A stretch of DNA of 64,000 nt from Cichorium intybus (lineage: Eukaryota > Streptophyta > Magnoliopsida > Asterales > Asteraceae), in the NCBI GenBank assembly GCA_023525715.1, contig JAKNSD010000071.1, forward strand, positions 48,786 through 112,785. The letters are read 5' to 3'. The translations under genes and the position numbers were made by a program. Under the pieces are notes generated by a model. The model was not told the DNA's origin, ran no database searches, and saw only the letters and a program-made list of their open reading frames with translations. The first letter of the stretch is position 1, and each line of letters begins with the position of its first letter. This document shows positions 11,501-23,800 of the stretch, piece after piece.

Positions 11501-12208
11501 TAAATAAATGTTTAAAGGGTAACGGCTAGGAAGCCGTTGGGCAACGGCTACATCTCCAACGGTCGAGAGGTTCGTCGCACGTCGTCACAAGCTTGTGCGG
11601 GTTCAAAGTCGCGGGCTCGTCGCACGGAGTGGCGGTGTTCCCTACAAGCTCGCAGGTGCTCGCACCCCACGTCGATAACCACACCGGACGGCCTTAGGAA
11701 TAAATGAATCTATTGAAATCAAAAAGTTATTTGCGCGCTATCAAAATGATCATTCTGTTGAAAACATTCAATTCCGGATTTGAGAGTAATCGACATTTCA
11801 AATTCCGGAATAGCATTATTTTATTTTTCTATGTGGAAAGCATTATATTCATGTTAATATATAAAGGCAAAATGACACTGTAGCCCACCAAAGTTTTAGT
11901 ATCGGTTTTAAAAGGTCCCTAAACTTTTTTTTTTTTTTGTTTTTTGGTGTATAAAGTATACAAAAAAGGCTTTAAAACAACCTTGGCCCCCAAGTGAAAG
12001 GGTCAACCGCTAATAATCTGACTCAGCTGCCTAATCACCATCCACATGACTCTTAATTAGCATCCATGACACTCGTATTTAGGTTCCTTGTCAATATATA
12101 CAGCCATCTTTGATACACAAAGGCTTCTGAAATCTGCAACGAAGAAAACCCCTTTTCCTTTTGATATTCCCCTAAACCATTCTCCTCGATCTTCTGTTAT
12201 TTGTTACC
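11501..12208. other. Anonymous region with a GC-rich block
   Basis: 11517-11700 is GC-rich with repeated AACGGCTA / GCCGTTG words and ends CACACCGGACGGCCTTA, a style seen at MITE ends, but no matching left end can be shown (the gap is adjacent). The rest is A/T-rich, with a poly-T at 11927-11938. No gene seen. Confidence 0.35.
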
Positions 12209-12407
12209 ATGGCCTCGTTGTGCAAAATGAACTTACACTTCCAAGGATTGTTTGTAAGGAAGCCTTTTTCGTACTCTGAATGAATGCAACATGTATTTAA
12301 AGATGTAGATTTCGCTTCAATGGATTTACAAGAATGTGTATAGTTCCTGGAACGATTTGCACAACGGGAGTGCAAGAACTTGTATTACTGCTTATCAGAT
12401 CTCCGGT

Positions 12408-13054
12408 TAGGGCTGAGCATGGGTCGGATTTGACTTCAAACCGAACCCAAACCGAAAGTATCGGTTTTCCAAAAATCCACAACCGAACCCAAACCAGAAC
12501 CCATCGGTTCAACTCTCGGTTTTTCGGATTTAAATGGTTCGGTTTCAGTTTTAAACCCGAATCCAAACCCAATCCTTGGTTCCTTTATTAGTACAAGGGT
12601 AATCACTATATACATAATCACTATATACAGGGGGAGGAAATCCAAAGTTTAGTTCAAGAGTCGATGTGGGACTCTTAAATGTTAGATGTAAAAGTGGTTG
12701 GACGTAGATAAGGTAAGTATTCCGTGCTGCAAAATAAAACATACATGTGTCTAGGATAGGAGTCGAATCGGTGACTTTGGGTACGACGACCTAGCACCTT
12801 AACCACCTGAGCTAGCCACGTCTTATGGTTTAGTTATGCAAAACTTGATTATATTATATACATAATACATATATATTTACATACTTCATAGAAAATCGGA
12901 TTGGTTATGTTTTTTTTCGGTTTCCTCATTCTACAAACCAAAACCGAACCGAAATTTTCGGTTTTGGAAAAAATAGAAACCAAATCATCGGTTTCATGTT
13001 CAATTTCGGTTTTGTCGGTTTTTCGGTTTTTGGGTTCGGTTTTGCACACCCCTA
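12408..13054. mobile_element. hAT-like MITE inserted in the MULE gene
   Basis: Starts TAGGGCTGAGCATGGG and ends TTGCACACCCCTA (imperfect inverted ends). It is flanked by 8-bp near-duplications TCTCCGGT (12400-12407) and TCTCCAGT (13055-13062). The body is rich in CCGAACC / GGTTCGG repeats. It contains a SINE at about 12600-12822. Removing it restores the MULE reading across SDLQLPEGL. Confidence 0.82.
12600..12822 (-). mobile_element. tRNA-derived SINE inside the MITE
   Basis: On the minus strand, a Pol III A box TAGCTCAGGTGG (plus 12803-12814) and a B box GATTCGACTCC (plus 12759-12769) lie about 33 nt apart within a tRNA-like head. An unrelated body follows. The tail near 12600 is a short TATATAC/GTGAT repeat. 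Exact ends and target duplication are not resolved. Confidence 0.7.
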
Positions 13055-13385
13055 TCTCCAGTTACCTGAAGGTTTAAGGTTGATGTAAGATGAAATGGAT
13101 TATGCTGAGTTCATCGAAATTTTGCATCATTATGGAGCTGAAGTGCCGGTTTACATGGACCATGTGGGTGTTATTATGCAGGATTGGATTGATGAAGACA
13201 AAGAGGAAGTTCTTAGTCCTGAGGACAACAATTCTGGTATAGGAGATTTTTCACCCCAAATGTGTGATGAAATTAACATCGATTGTGATAGGGGATATCT
13301 AGGGACTGTAGATGTAGCAGAAGATGAAGCTGAACTTTAGATTGGTGAGGAAGACCTTGAAATTGAGAATGCTCCTAATGGTACA

Positions 13386-14882
13386 TGTTGGATGCATTTT
13401 ATGCATCTTTTCTAAGCCCTTTTTTCTTTATTTTATTTATTTCCTTAACCATTTACATGCATTTTTAGTTATTTTCCGGGAATTTCGATACTTCATAAAT
13501 TTGTGTTGAATTTCAGGTAAAGGAGCATAAATGGAGCATTTGGAGCAGATCGGAGAGCCGGAAGGTGGAACGTGGAGATTTGAAAGAGACTTGGAGCACA
13601 GAACGAGGAATGGAAGCTTGGATGCATCTTGGATGAAGCAATGAGTTTGGAGCATGGTATGGAAGCTCGTGGAGTTGAAAACTTGAAGGAAAATGGAGTT
13701 TCAGACTCACACGGGTCGTGTGACCTAACACGGGTCGTGTGACCTCTCCAGAAGACTACTGAATTTGTGAAACACCCTCACACAGGTCGTATGACCCTAC
13801 ACGGGTCGTGTGATCTGTAGCCAAAAAAATCAGTGAACCCATTCAGACCTACACGACCCGTGTGACCCTACACGGGCCGTGTGGCGCACAAAACTGTTTT
13901 TAAACTGCATTTTCCTGCACGGTTTTAAGGGCTGTTGTGGGTTATTTTTGGGTAGTTTTTACTTCTAGAGAGGAGGAGAGAACGATTGGGAGGAGAAGAT
14001 TGATCCAAAACACTCGGAAAAACTTGATTTATCGTTTTAATTACTCGTTGTAAGTACATTTAGTAACATTTTATTGCTTTTCATCAAGGAGATTTAGCCA
14101 TTTCATGTGTGGCTAAATCTTTCTTTATTCCGGTTCTGTAGACACATGATTTGGCACAAATCATTTGACTATCGTTATGTTCCTCATCTAGTGTTTTGAA
14201 TTTAAGCATTAAAGTTCCATTTGATTCTCATGTTGGTTCATGTTGGCCACTAGAATTGATATGTTTGTCAAATTCGTTATTTCAATCTTGAAATCCGTAA
14301 TTGTTTCATCATTGAATGTTTGTAACAACACCGAATTGGTCTTCATTGGATGAATTTGTGTGTAATTCAAAATACACATTTTTACATTTCCGAGCTTACG
14401 AGAAATATTGAATGTAAATTGGTTGGTCTAAATGAATCTTTACTCATTTTCCTTGATATAAACTCAAAAGCTTGTTTGATTTATATAAAAGGAAAATTGG
14501 ATTACTTCAAAGAGCACATTTTGTTGTAATTACTTAAAAGGACTGAAGTGTTAGAGCTCGTTAACACTTTGAAACCAATTTTAGATGAAATTGACATAAT
14601 TTCTAGTCTTATAATGATTGCCTAATCAAGTGTGTTGAACGGAATCGGAATCCATTTTATTTATTGCATTTTAATCAATTTAATGTTTAGCTATCTAATT
14701 TAATACTTTCAAAACCCCCCTGTTACTCGTATCCTAAGTAAACATCGGTGTAAGAATTTGTCCCTTGTCCCTGAGGATCGACCCCTGCTTATCATATACT
14801 ATTCTTATAGTGGATTGAGCAGTGTGTATTTATTCTTAATCATTTTTATCCCAATTCATTTGTTGAGTTTGACGCATCAACA
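13386..14882 (+). repeat. Left outer LTR of the composite element
   Basis: TGTTGGATGC...CATCAACA, 1497 bp. It has an inverted repeat at its start (GATGCATTTTATGCATC). Six copies of the ACACGGGTCGTGT / ACACGACCCGTGT word lie at about 13709-13882. Two further full copies occur at 24575-26072 (minus) and 38060-39557. Confidence 0.94.
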
Positions 14883-14885
14883 AAT

Positions 14886-14903
14886 TGGCGCCGTTGCCGG
14901 GGA
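14886..14903 (+). other. Primer binding site, tRNA-Asp (composite, plus arm)
   Basis: Same 18 nt as in element A (TGGCGCCGTTGCCGGGGA), 3 nt after the LTR. Confidence 0.92.
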
Positions 14904-14923
14904 CACGGCAGTACTAATTGTTT

Positions 14924-17900
14924 ATGCCGAGATCTTTACGTACAGGTACACCAATTCCAGTTGATTCGGAGATTGAAAAGACAGCAAAGAAGCTACGGAA
15001 ACAAGCTAAGCTTCGGAAGAGGCTACAGCCGGGTTCCAGAACTTCTACATCATCAAACCCTCCAATCATCAACATTTGGAAGGAAATACCCCTTTCAAGT
15101 GAAACCGAAACAGATACACCATATTCATCATCCCAATATTCATCTAGAGAACCTTCACCACCATTATCACCAATACAAAACACTCCACACCCAAATTTAA
15201 CAATCCCCATAATACCTGAGGTAGAGATCACCGGATCTCCTACCCGAGATATGGCCGCTGAAAGAACCCTACGTGATTGGGCGACTCAAGATGTCACCCA
15301 ACAACCTTTATGCATCGCTTATCCCGCGATGATGAACTTTGAGCTGAAGTCGGGATTGATTCATCTACTACCAAGTTTTCGTGGTTTGGAGAACGAAGAC
15401 CCCCACAAGTTCCTAAAAGAATTCCATGTAGTTTGCGTTGGTATGAAGCCGCACGACGTGACTGAAGACCAAATCAAGTTAAGGGCATTCCCCTTTTCAC
15501 TTCAAGACGCAGCCAAGGAGTGGCTATATGACCTACCACCGGGGTCGGTCACTACGTGGAATGATCTAGCACGACTCTTCCTAGATAAGTATTTCCCAGA
15601 GACAAGAGCTTCGAGCTTGAGGCGAGAGATAATTGGCATAAAGAAAGGGAAAAGAGAAGCTCTCCACACCTATTGGGAGCGTTTCAAGAAACTTTGTGCA
15701 CGATGCCCGCAACACGGGATTAACGAATACCAACTTTTTCGTTATTTCTGTGAAGGTCTCACCCCGATGGAAAGAAGACTTATCAATGCATCTAGTGGAG
15801 GTTCTTTGATAGATAAAACACCGTCTCAAATCCGAGCTTTGATAGAAAAGATGTCTGAAGATTCAAAGCACACGAAAATGGAAGATGAATGGTACGCATA
15901 TCCACCGAGAGGAGTCAAAGAAGTATCAACTCCGCACATAGAAAACCAAATTTCTGAGTTGACCAAGGCAGTGATGCAGCTCACAAAGGACAAGGGAGTT
16001 GAACCACCACCGATTAGAGCTTGTGGTATTTGTCTCCAATATGGGCATCCAACCGACATGTGCCCTATGCTTCAAGAAGATACGGAGAAAGTACAAGCAG
16101 TTGGTGGATACCAAGGCCAAAATCAACGCAACTTTGATCAACCTAGAAACCAAAACTGGGGATTTCAACCAAACTCGAATTACCAACCTAGACCATCAAC
16201 ACAAAGACAACTTTACCAACCCAATAACCATCACCAACCAAATTTTCAGCCATCTCATCAACACAATTATCCCCCTCCTCCTCAAAATCACAATCAAGGA
16301 AGTAGTAGTTCTTCGGGTATGTCTTTGGAGGACATAGTGAAAAGCCTGGCCACGAGCACTCAAGCCTTTCAAAGTGAGACAAAGGCAAGCATCAAAAGTC
16401 TAGAGCAACAAGTTTCACAATTGGCAAACTCGATGAGTAAGATGGAGACACAAGGTAAATTGCCCTCACAAACAGAAAAGAACCTGAAACACAACGCGTG
16501 CGCAATTACCTTGCGAAGTGGGAAGGCATATGATGGACCAAGAATGCCCGAGGACGAGGAAGACGAGTTAGAGGTGAAGAAGGATGAAACAACATCAAGC
16601 AACAACAAGAAGCAAAAGCAAGTTCAAATTGAAGCTCAAGTTACACCACCACCATTCCCGTCAAGATTGAGGAACATGAAGCGCGAAAAAGAAGATGAAG
16701 AAATTTTGGAGCTATTTCGAAAGGTTGAAGTAAATATTCCTCTACTTGATGCCATTAAACATGTCCCGAAATACGCAAAGTTCCTTAAGGAACTTTGCTC
16801 ATCAAAAAAGAAATTAAGAGGTAGAAGAACGGTAAGGGTAGGCGAAAATGTTTCCGCAATCATACAGAAACGCCTACCGAAAAAACGCAAGGATCCCGGA
16901 GTTTTTGCGGTTCCTTGTAAAATGGGAAATCTTACCGTTCCACGTGCCATGTTGGATCTCGGTGCCTCAATTAATGTTCTACCATTTTCTGTTTTTAAAA
17001 GTTCAAATTTGGGAACATTAAAGAGAACCGGTGTACTTATCCAATTGGCCGACCGTTCAATAGTACACCCGAAGGGTGTATTGGAGGACGTGTTAGTCCA
17101 AGTGGGTGAGTTACTTTTTCCAGCAGATTTCTTTGTTGTAGACATGGGCGATGATGATGCCCCAAACCTGAATTCCATTCTACTAGGGAGACCATTTATG
17201 AGTACCGCATCTACGAAAATTGATGTTCGTGCGGGTACTATTTCCATGGAATTTGATGGGGAGGTAGTGAACTTTAACATTTTTGATGCTATGAGATACC
17301 CTACCGATGAATCGTCAGCGAATTTTGTGGATATTATCGAACCGTTAACCGAAGAATGTTTCAGTTTATCTAACCCCGATGTGCTAGCATTGGTTCTAGA
17401 CAGAAATTTTGATGTTAAGACAGTAAAGGAGCTAGCAGAAAAGTTCACGGTGGATGATGAGATAATTGAAGTTGCTGCATTTTTAGACGAGAAGAAGAAG
17501 GAGAGGTACAATGCCCCAAAGATTAAACTACCGACTCCTACAGAAAAGTTGTTGCCATCGATAGTGCAAGCACCCGAGCTTGAGTTAAAAACTCTTCCCG
17601 ATCACCTAAAGTATGCTTACCTTGGGGATGAAAAGACATTACCGGTGATTGTCTCAAGCAAGTTGTCAAAAGATGAGGAATATGAGTTGGTGCACACTTT
17701 GAAGCGTTATAAAGAAGCCATCGGTTGGACAATAGCCGATATCAAGGGATTAAGCCCTTCACTTTGCATGCACAAGATCCTTATGGAGGAGGATTTCAAG
17801 CCAACTCGAGAAGCTCAAAGGAGGTTGAACCCACCGATGATGGAGGTGGTGAAGAAAGAGATCTTAAAGTTGTTAAATGCCGGTATGATTTACCTAATTT

Positions 17901-18160
17901 CCGACAGCAAATGGGTAAGTCCAGTTCAAGTTGTCCCGAAAAAATCAGGTATAACCGTAACTCAAAATGTCCATGGAGAACTAGTCCCCACCCGTGTGCA
18001 AAACGGGTGGCGTGTTTGTATAGACTATAGAAAACTCAACAATGCAACCCGATTCCAAATCATGAGTTGGGTAGTTAGTTTCATGGGGCTTCAACTGTCG
18101 CGAGGCGTAAGCGATCACCCTGCCTCGTTGCATCAAGACTGCCCCCAATCCCGTGATTGA
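14924..18160 (+). pseudogene. gag-PR-RT polyprotein broken inside RT by a chimeric junction (plus arm)
   Basis: The frame opens at MPRSLRTG after the PBS. It carries the gag domain (AKEWLYDLPPG core, residues about 190-290), a CCHC knuckle near residue 370, protease DLGAS near 680, and RT up to the conserved WRVCIDYRKLNNATR. At 18052 the sequence leaves pol, and the last ~36 codons are translated antisense chromovirus DNA, ending at a chance stop. RT catalytic residues, RNase H and integrase are therefore absent from this arm. It is almost identical to the minus arm at 21405-24533. Confidence 0.92.
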
Positions 18161-18314
18161 TGCATCGCAGTAAACTACCATATCCTCCATGCCCTCAGGC
18201 AAAGTCAAAACCGGAGCTTCACACAATTTCCGCCGCAAAGTCTCAAAAGCTTGCTGCTGCTCCTCACCCCACCGAAAAGCAGTATTTTTCTTAGTTAGCC
18301 GGGTAGCCAGGCAC
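18053..18314 (-). pseudogene. Fragment of chromovirus pol (RT/RNase H boundary)
   Basis: On the minus strand it encodes LTKKNTAFRWGEEQQQAF, then APVLTLPEGMEDMVVYCDAS and GRVIAYASRQLKPHE up to YPTHDLE. This is the start of the RNase H domain of a Tekay/Del-type chromovirus, not of the surrounding Athila. It is about 260 bp and open. It is embedded at the breakpoint of the composite, so it was captured when the chimera formed. Confidence 0.88.
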
Positions 18315-18381
18315 AATTCATTTGTAACGCAGTGTGTATTTATTCTTAATCATTTTTATCCCAATTCATTTGTGGATTGAG
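18315..18381 (+). repeat. Scrambled LTR slices at the junction
   Basis: AATTCATTTGT (18315-18325) and then a 45-nt stretch (18329-18373) both come from the last 70 bp of the Athila LTR. GTGGATTGAG, also from the LTR but from just upstream, follows and fuses to the UTR through a shared TTGAG. LTR-end pieces are thus used out of order three times within 67 bp. Confidence 0.82.
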
Positions 18382-18980
18382 ATTTACGCTACACGCCCCG
18401 TGTAGCCAGGCACGCCCCGTGTGGGTTCAAAGCAGTTGCGTGACACGCCCCGTGTACGCCTACACGACCCGTGTAGGTGGAAAAAATAAAAACAGTTTGG
18501 TCCGAGGCTCTACACGACCCGTGTAGACCTACACGCCCCGTGTGGGTTCTCGGCAAAATGAACCCGTAAGGAAAATCAGACATACACGACCCGTGCAGCC
18601 TTACACGCCCCGTGTATGTTTGAAAAATCAAAACAGTGAGGTCCGAGGCTCCTACACGACCCGTGTAGGCCTACACGCCCCGTGTAGGACTGTAAAACAT
18701 TTTTTTCTGAAAATTTTCGTTCGAGTCGCATTTTCGTGCCTGATTTCATTCGCGGTTCTAAAATTGTGCCAATGTGTCCCGATTACTTTTTGTACACTTC
18801 TCTCCTAAGCGATGTTTCACCAAAAATCCTTGGAAAACTTACAACAAAAACAAATTGCTTAAAATAAAGTACGAAAAAGTCTTTAAAAGAAAAACAAACG
18901 AAACAATAAACATACGGGTTGCCTCCCGAAAAGCGCCTTTGTTTTAAGTCGTTAGCCCGACTTAGCCCAAATTTGCAATT
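18377..18980 (-). other. UTR downstream of integrase with palindromic words (minus arm)
   Basis: In minus orientation it follows the pol stop and contains cttttcgggaggcaacccg. About a dozen ACACGGGGCGTGT / ACACGGGTCGTGT words follow between 18690 and 18389. 18377-18653 is duplicated at 35987-36263. No coding potential is credible here. Confidence 0.75.
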
Positions 18981-20876
18981 TTAATCCTCGTAGTGTGGGC
19001 TCTCGACCTTCTCCTCTTCTTCGTTTTTCGTGACAAAACCTTCGTAATAAGGTTTCAAACGATGACCATTCACCTTAAACGTCTTTCCGGTTTGCGGGCT
19101 AACAATCTCTATGGCTCCATGATCAAAAATGTTAGTAACCACAAAAGGTCCCACCCAACGGGACCGTAATTTACCCGGAATTAATTTAAATCGAGAATGG
19201 TAAAGCAATACCTTTTGACCTTTTACAAAGACCTTCCTCGAGATCATCTTGTCATGATACGCTTTCGTTTTCTCCTTATAAGTTACATCATTTTCGTACG
19301 CGTCATTGCGGATCTTCTCAAGTTCTTGAATATCAAGCTTCCTCTTTATTCCAGCTTCATCCTCACTCAAGTTGAATTGTTTGACCGCCCAAAAGGCTTT
19401 GTGTTCCAATTCAACCGGTAATCGACATGGTTTTCCGAAAACGAGACGGTATGGGGACATGCCAATAGGCGTTTTGAACGCGGTTCGGTACGCCCATAAC
19501 GCGTCTTCCAATCTTACACTCCAGTCCTTCCGAGTCGGGTTCACTGTTTTCTCCAGAATTTGCTTGATTTGGCGGTTGGTAACTTCAGCTTGGCCATTTG
19601 TTTGTGGGTGATAAGCAGTGGAAATGCGATGCGTGACTCCATATTTCTTCAACACTGCTTCCAACGTACGATTGCAAAAGTGGGTCCCTCGGTCACTTAT
19701 GAGGGCTCGTGGTGTTCCGAATCTTGAAAAGATCTGTAATTTGAGAAAATCGACAACCACTTTTGAATCATTAGTACGGGTGGCCTTAGCCTCCACCCAC
19801 TTGGACACGTAGTCCACCGCCACCAAAATATAAGAAAAACCAAATGATGGCGGAAAAGGTCCCATAAAGTCTATACCCCATACGTCAAAGATTTCGCAAA
19901 CTAAAATCGGGGTAAGTGGCATTTGATTTCTAGAGCTTATGGACCCGGTCTTTTGACATCTATCACAACTCGCACAAAAAACATACGAGTCATGAAAGAT
20001 GTGTGGCCAATAGAAACCACTTTCAAGGACTTTTCGTGCAGTTCGTTGGGGACCAAAATGTCCCCCACACGCATACGAATGACAAAAGGTTAGAATAGAT
20101 TGTACCTCGGATTGATCAACACATCGGCAGATTACCTGATCAGCACAATATTTCCACAGATATGGCTCATCCCACACGTATCTCTTAGCTTCTTTCCTGA
20201 TCTTGTCCTTTTTCCAACGAGTAACGTCTTGTGGAAATTCTTTGGTAACCAAATAATTAACTAAATCTGCATACCATGGCGCCACTTTTGTTGCGAAAAG
20301 ATGTTCATCTGGGAATGTATCACGAATGGGAGTGGAATCTTCAGGTGCTATGATGCGGCTGAGATGATCTGCGACCAAATTCTGCTTTCCACTCTTATCC
20401 TTTATCTCAAGGTCGAACTCTTGAAGTAGCAAAATCCACCGAATGAGTCTCGGCTTGGAATCCTTCTTTGCAAGCAAATATCTAAGGGCTGCGTGATCGG
20501 AGAAGATGATCACTTTGGAACCCAAGAGATATTGTCGAAACTTTTCTAAGGCAAAAACGATTGCCAATAGTTCTTTTTCTGTGGTGGAATAATTGCTCTG
20601 CGCGTTGTCAAGTGTCTTGGAGGCGTAATAGATGACATGAGGTACCTTTTCCTTCCTTTGTCCCAACACCGCACCCACTGCGTGATTGCTCGCATCACAC
20701 ATGATCTCGAATGGCAAACTCCAATCCGGTGATTGAAGTATTGGGGCGGTAATCAACATCTCCTTCAATTGGTCAAATGCCTTCTTGCATGCCTCGGAAA
20801 ACTCAAAGTCTACATCTTTCTGCAGCAACTCACACATCGGCCTAGCTATCTTCGAGAATTCCTTGATAAATCTCCT
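18981..20876 (-). CDS. RNase H-integrase part of Athila-type pol (minus arm)
   Basis: Continues in frame after the stop at 20877-20879 and is open to 18981. It holds the RT thumb region, then RNase H (FEIMCDASNHAVGAVLGQ, STTEKELLAIVFALEKF, FSDHAALRYLLAK). The integrase zinc-binding HHCC region follows (CGGHFGPQRTA...CDRCQKTG), then the catalytic core with its D-D-E residues in VWGIDFMGP, LISDRGTHFC and NGQAEVTNRQIK. The tail is the C-terminal LRSRWVGPFVV (SH3-like) domain. It would process the RNA-DNA hybrid and integrate cDNA. Functional only if the upstream stop is read through; the first internal Met is at 20837. Confidence 0.93.
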   Translation of the reverse strand, partial: RRFIKEFSKIARPMCELLQKDVDFEFSEACKKAFDQLKEMLITAPILQSPDWSLPFEIMCDASNHAVGAVLGQRKEKVPHVIYYASKTLDNAQSNYSTTEKELLAIVFALEKFRQYLLGSKVIIFSDHAALRYLLAKKDSKPRLIRWILLLQEFDLEIKDKSGKQNLVADHLSRIIAPEDSTPIRDTFPDEHLFATKVAPWYADLVNYLVTKEFPQDVTRWKKDKIRKEAKRYVWDEPYLWKYCADQVICRCVDQSEVQSILTFCHSYACGGHFGPQRTARKVLESGFYWPHIFHDSYVFCASCDRCQKTGSISSRNQMPLTPILVCEIFDVWGIDFMGPFPPSFGFSYILVAVDYVSKWVEAKATRTNDSKVVVDFLKLQIFSRFGTPRALISDRGTHFCNRTLEAVLKKYGVTHRISTAYHPQTNGQAEVTNRQIKQILEKTVNPTRKDWSVRLEDALWAYRTAFKTPIGMSPYRLVFGKPCRLPVELEHKAFWAVKQFNLSEDEAGIKRKLDIQELEKIRNDAYENDVTYKEKTKAYHDKMISRKVFVKGQKVLLYHSRFKLIPGKLRSRWVGPFVVTNIFDHGAIEIVSPQTGKTFKVNGHRLKPYYEGFVTKNEEEEKVESPHYED

Positions 20877-23800
20877 CTAAAAACCTGCGTGACCAAGAAA
20901 AGAGCGTACCTCTCGGATACAAGTGGGGTAAGGTAACGATTGAATAACATCTATCTTAGCTTTGTCGACCTCCAACCCTTTTGAAGAAACAATATGACCG
21001 AGTATAAGACCTTGATCGACCATAAAATGACACTTTTCATAATTTAAAACAAGATTGGTCTCAATACATCGTTTCAAAATTTTTGTTAAATTTTTCAAAC
21101 ATTCTTCAAAAGAGTTTCCATAAACCGTAAAATCATCCATAAAAACCTCAATAATCTCCTCAACATAATCCGAAAAGATGCTCACCATGCACCTCTGAAA
21201 TGTGGCGGGGGCATTGCAAAGCCCAAATGGCATCCGCCTATATACAAACGTACCGAAAGGACAAGTGAAAGTAGTTTTCTCTTGATCCTCGGGTGCTACA
21301 GGAATTTGATGAAATCCCGAATTCCCGTCAAGGCAGCAATAGTGTGTCTTTCCCGCTAACCGTTCTAACATTTGGTCAATAAACGGCAGTGGAAAATGAT
21401 CTTTTCGGGTTGCATTGTTGAGTTTTCTGTAGTCTATACAAACACGCCACCCGTTTTGCACACGGGTGGGGACTAGTTCTCCATGGACATTTTGAGTTAC
21501 GGTTATACCTGATTTTTTCGGGACAACTTGAACTGGACTTACCCATTTGCTGTCGGAAATTGGGTAAATCATACCGGCATTTAACAACTTTAAGATCTCT
21601 TTCTTCACCACCTCCATCATCGGTGGGTTCAACCTCCTTTGAGCTTCTCGAGTTGGCTTGAAATCCTCCTCCATAAGGATCTTGTGCATGCAAAGTGAAG
21701 GGCTTAATCCCTTGATATCGGCTATTGTCCAACCGATGGCTTCTTTATAACGCTTCAAAGTGTGCACCAACTCATATTCCTCATCTTTTGACAACTTGCT
21801 TGAGACAATCACCGGTAATGTCTTTTCATCCCCAAGGTAAGCATACTTTAGGTGATCGGGAAGAGTTTTTAACTCAAGCTCGGGTGCTTGCACTATCGAT
21901 GGCAACAACTTTTCTGTAGGAGTCGGTAGTTTAATCTTTGGGGCATTGTACCTCTCCTTCTTCTTCTCGTCTAAAAATGCAGCAACTTCAATTATCTCAT
22001 CATCCACCGTGAACTTTTCTGCTAGCTCCTTTACTGTCTTAACATCAAAATTTCTGTCTAGAACCAATGCTAGCACATCGGGGTTAGATAAACTGAAACA
22101 TTCTTCGGTTAACGGTTCGATAATATCCACAAAATTCGCGGACGATTCATCGGTAGGGTATCTCATAGCATCAAAAATGTTAAAGTTCACTACCTCCCCA
22201 TCAAATTCCATGGAAATAGTACCCGCACGAACATCAATTTTCGTAGATGCGGTACTCATAAATGGTCTCCCTAGTAGAATGGAATTCAGGTTTGGGGCAT
22301 CATCATCGCCCATGTCTACAACAAAGAAATCTGCTGGAAAAAGTAACTCACCCACTTGGACTAACACGTCCTCCAATACACCCTTCGGGTGTACTATTGA
22401 ACGGTCGGCCAATTGGATAAGTACACCGGTTCTCTTTAATGTTCCCAAATTTGAACTTTTAAAAACAGAAAATGGTAGAACATTAATTGAGGCACCGAGA
22501 TCCAACATGGCACGTGGAACGGTAAGATTTCCCATTTTACAAGGAACCGCAAAAACTCCGGGATCCTTGCGTTTTTTCGGTAGGCGTTTCTGTATGATTG
22601 CGGAAACATTTTCGCCTACCCTTACCGTTCTTCTACCTCTTAATTTCTTTTTTGATGAGCAAAGTTCCTTAAGGAACTTTGCGTATTTCGGGACATGTTT
22701 AATGGCATCAAGTAGAGGAATATTTACTTCAACCTTTCGAAATAGCTCCAAAATTTCTTCATCTTCTTTTTCGCGCTTCATGTTCCTCAATATTGACGGG
22801 AATGGTGGTGGTGTAACTTGAGCTTCAATTTGAACTTGCTTTTGCTTCTTGTTGTTGCTTGATGTTGTTTCATCCTTCTTCACCTCTAACTCGTCTTCCT
22901 CGTCCTCGGGCATTCTTGGTCCATCATATGCCTTCCCACTTCGCAAGGTAATTGCGCACGCGTTGTGTTTCGGGTTCTTTTCTGTTTGTGAGGGCAATTT
23001 ACCTTGTGTCTCCATCTTACTCATCGAGTTTGCCAATTGTGAAACTTGTTGCTCTAGACTTTTGATGCTTGCCTTTGTCTCACTTTGAAAGGCTTGAGTG
23101 CTCGTGGCCAGGCTTTTCACTATGTCCTCCAAAGACATACCCGAAGAACTATTACTTCCTTGATTGTGATTTTGAGGAGGAGGGGGATAATTGTGTTGAT
23201 GAGATGGCTGAAAATTTGGTTGGTGATGGTTATTGGGTTGGTAAAGTTGTCTTTGTGTTGATGGTCTAGGTTGGTAATTCGAGTTTGGTTGAAATCCCCA
23301 GTTTTGGTTTCTAGGTTGATCAAAGTTGCGTTGATTTTGGCCTTGGTATCCACCAACTGCTTGTACTTTCTCCGTATCTTCTTGAAGCATAGGGCACATG
23401 TCGGTTGGATGCCCATATTGGAGACAAATACCACAAGCTCTAATCGGTGGTGGTTCAACTCCCTTGTCCTTTGTGAGCTGCATCACTGCCTTGGTCAACT
23501 CAGAAATTTGGTTTTCTATGTACGCAGTTGATACTTCTTTGACTCCTCTCGGTGGATCTGCGTACCATTCATCTTCCATTTTCGTGTGCTTTGAATCTTC
23601 AGACATCTTTTCTATCAAAGCTCGGATTTGAGACGGTGTTTTATCTATCAAAGAACCTCCACTAGATGCATTGATAAGTCTTCTTTCCATCGGGGTGAGA
23701 CCTTCACAGAAATAACGAAAAAGTTGGTATTCGTTAATCCCGTGTTGCGGGCATCGTGCACAAAGTTTCTTGAAACGCTCCCAATAGGTGTGGAGAGCTT

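Larger units (their letters stand above)
12209..13380 (+). pseudogene. MULE (MuDR) transposase pseudogene, 5' part
   Basis: Reading starts at MASLCKMNLHFQG (12209). After mental removal of the MITE at 12408-13054 it continues through FASMDLQECV, SDLQLPEGL and MDYAEFIEILHHYG to YMDHVGVIMQDWIDEDKEE (13095-13220) and an acidic stretch. This is the N-terminal layout of plant MULE transposases before the MuDR DNA-binding domain. Several stops and frameshifts are present. The gene resumes at 39563 beyond a 26-kb insertion. Confidence 0.75.

Noticed and set aside
11517..11700. GC-rich block as a possible host promoter or CpG island
   Set aside because: Ends look MITE-like and an assembly gap lies just upstream; neither reading can be supported.
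13506..13655. Short ORFs at each LTR start (recurring near 25800 and 38200)
   Set aside because: Repeat three times only because the LTR does; low-complexity EHLEQ/GTWRFE reading without a domain or conserved start.
16636..17511. 291-codon ORF antisense to gag-protease (mirror at 21946-22821)
   Set aside because: Lies entirely opposite the protease/RT linker of pol in both arms and shows no domain; a shadow frame.
18389..18690. Regularly spaced ACACG(A/G)CCCGTGT repeats considered as a CRISPR array
   Set aside because: Spacers are irregular and recur between copies; the sequence is a plant retroelement UTR.
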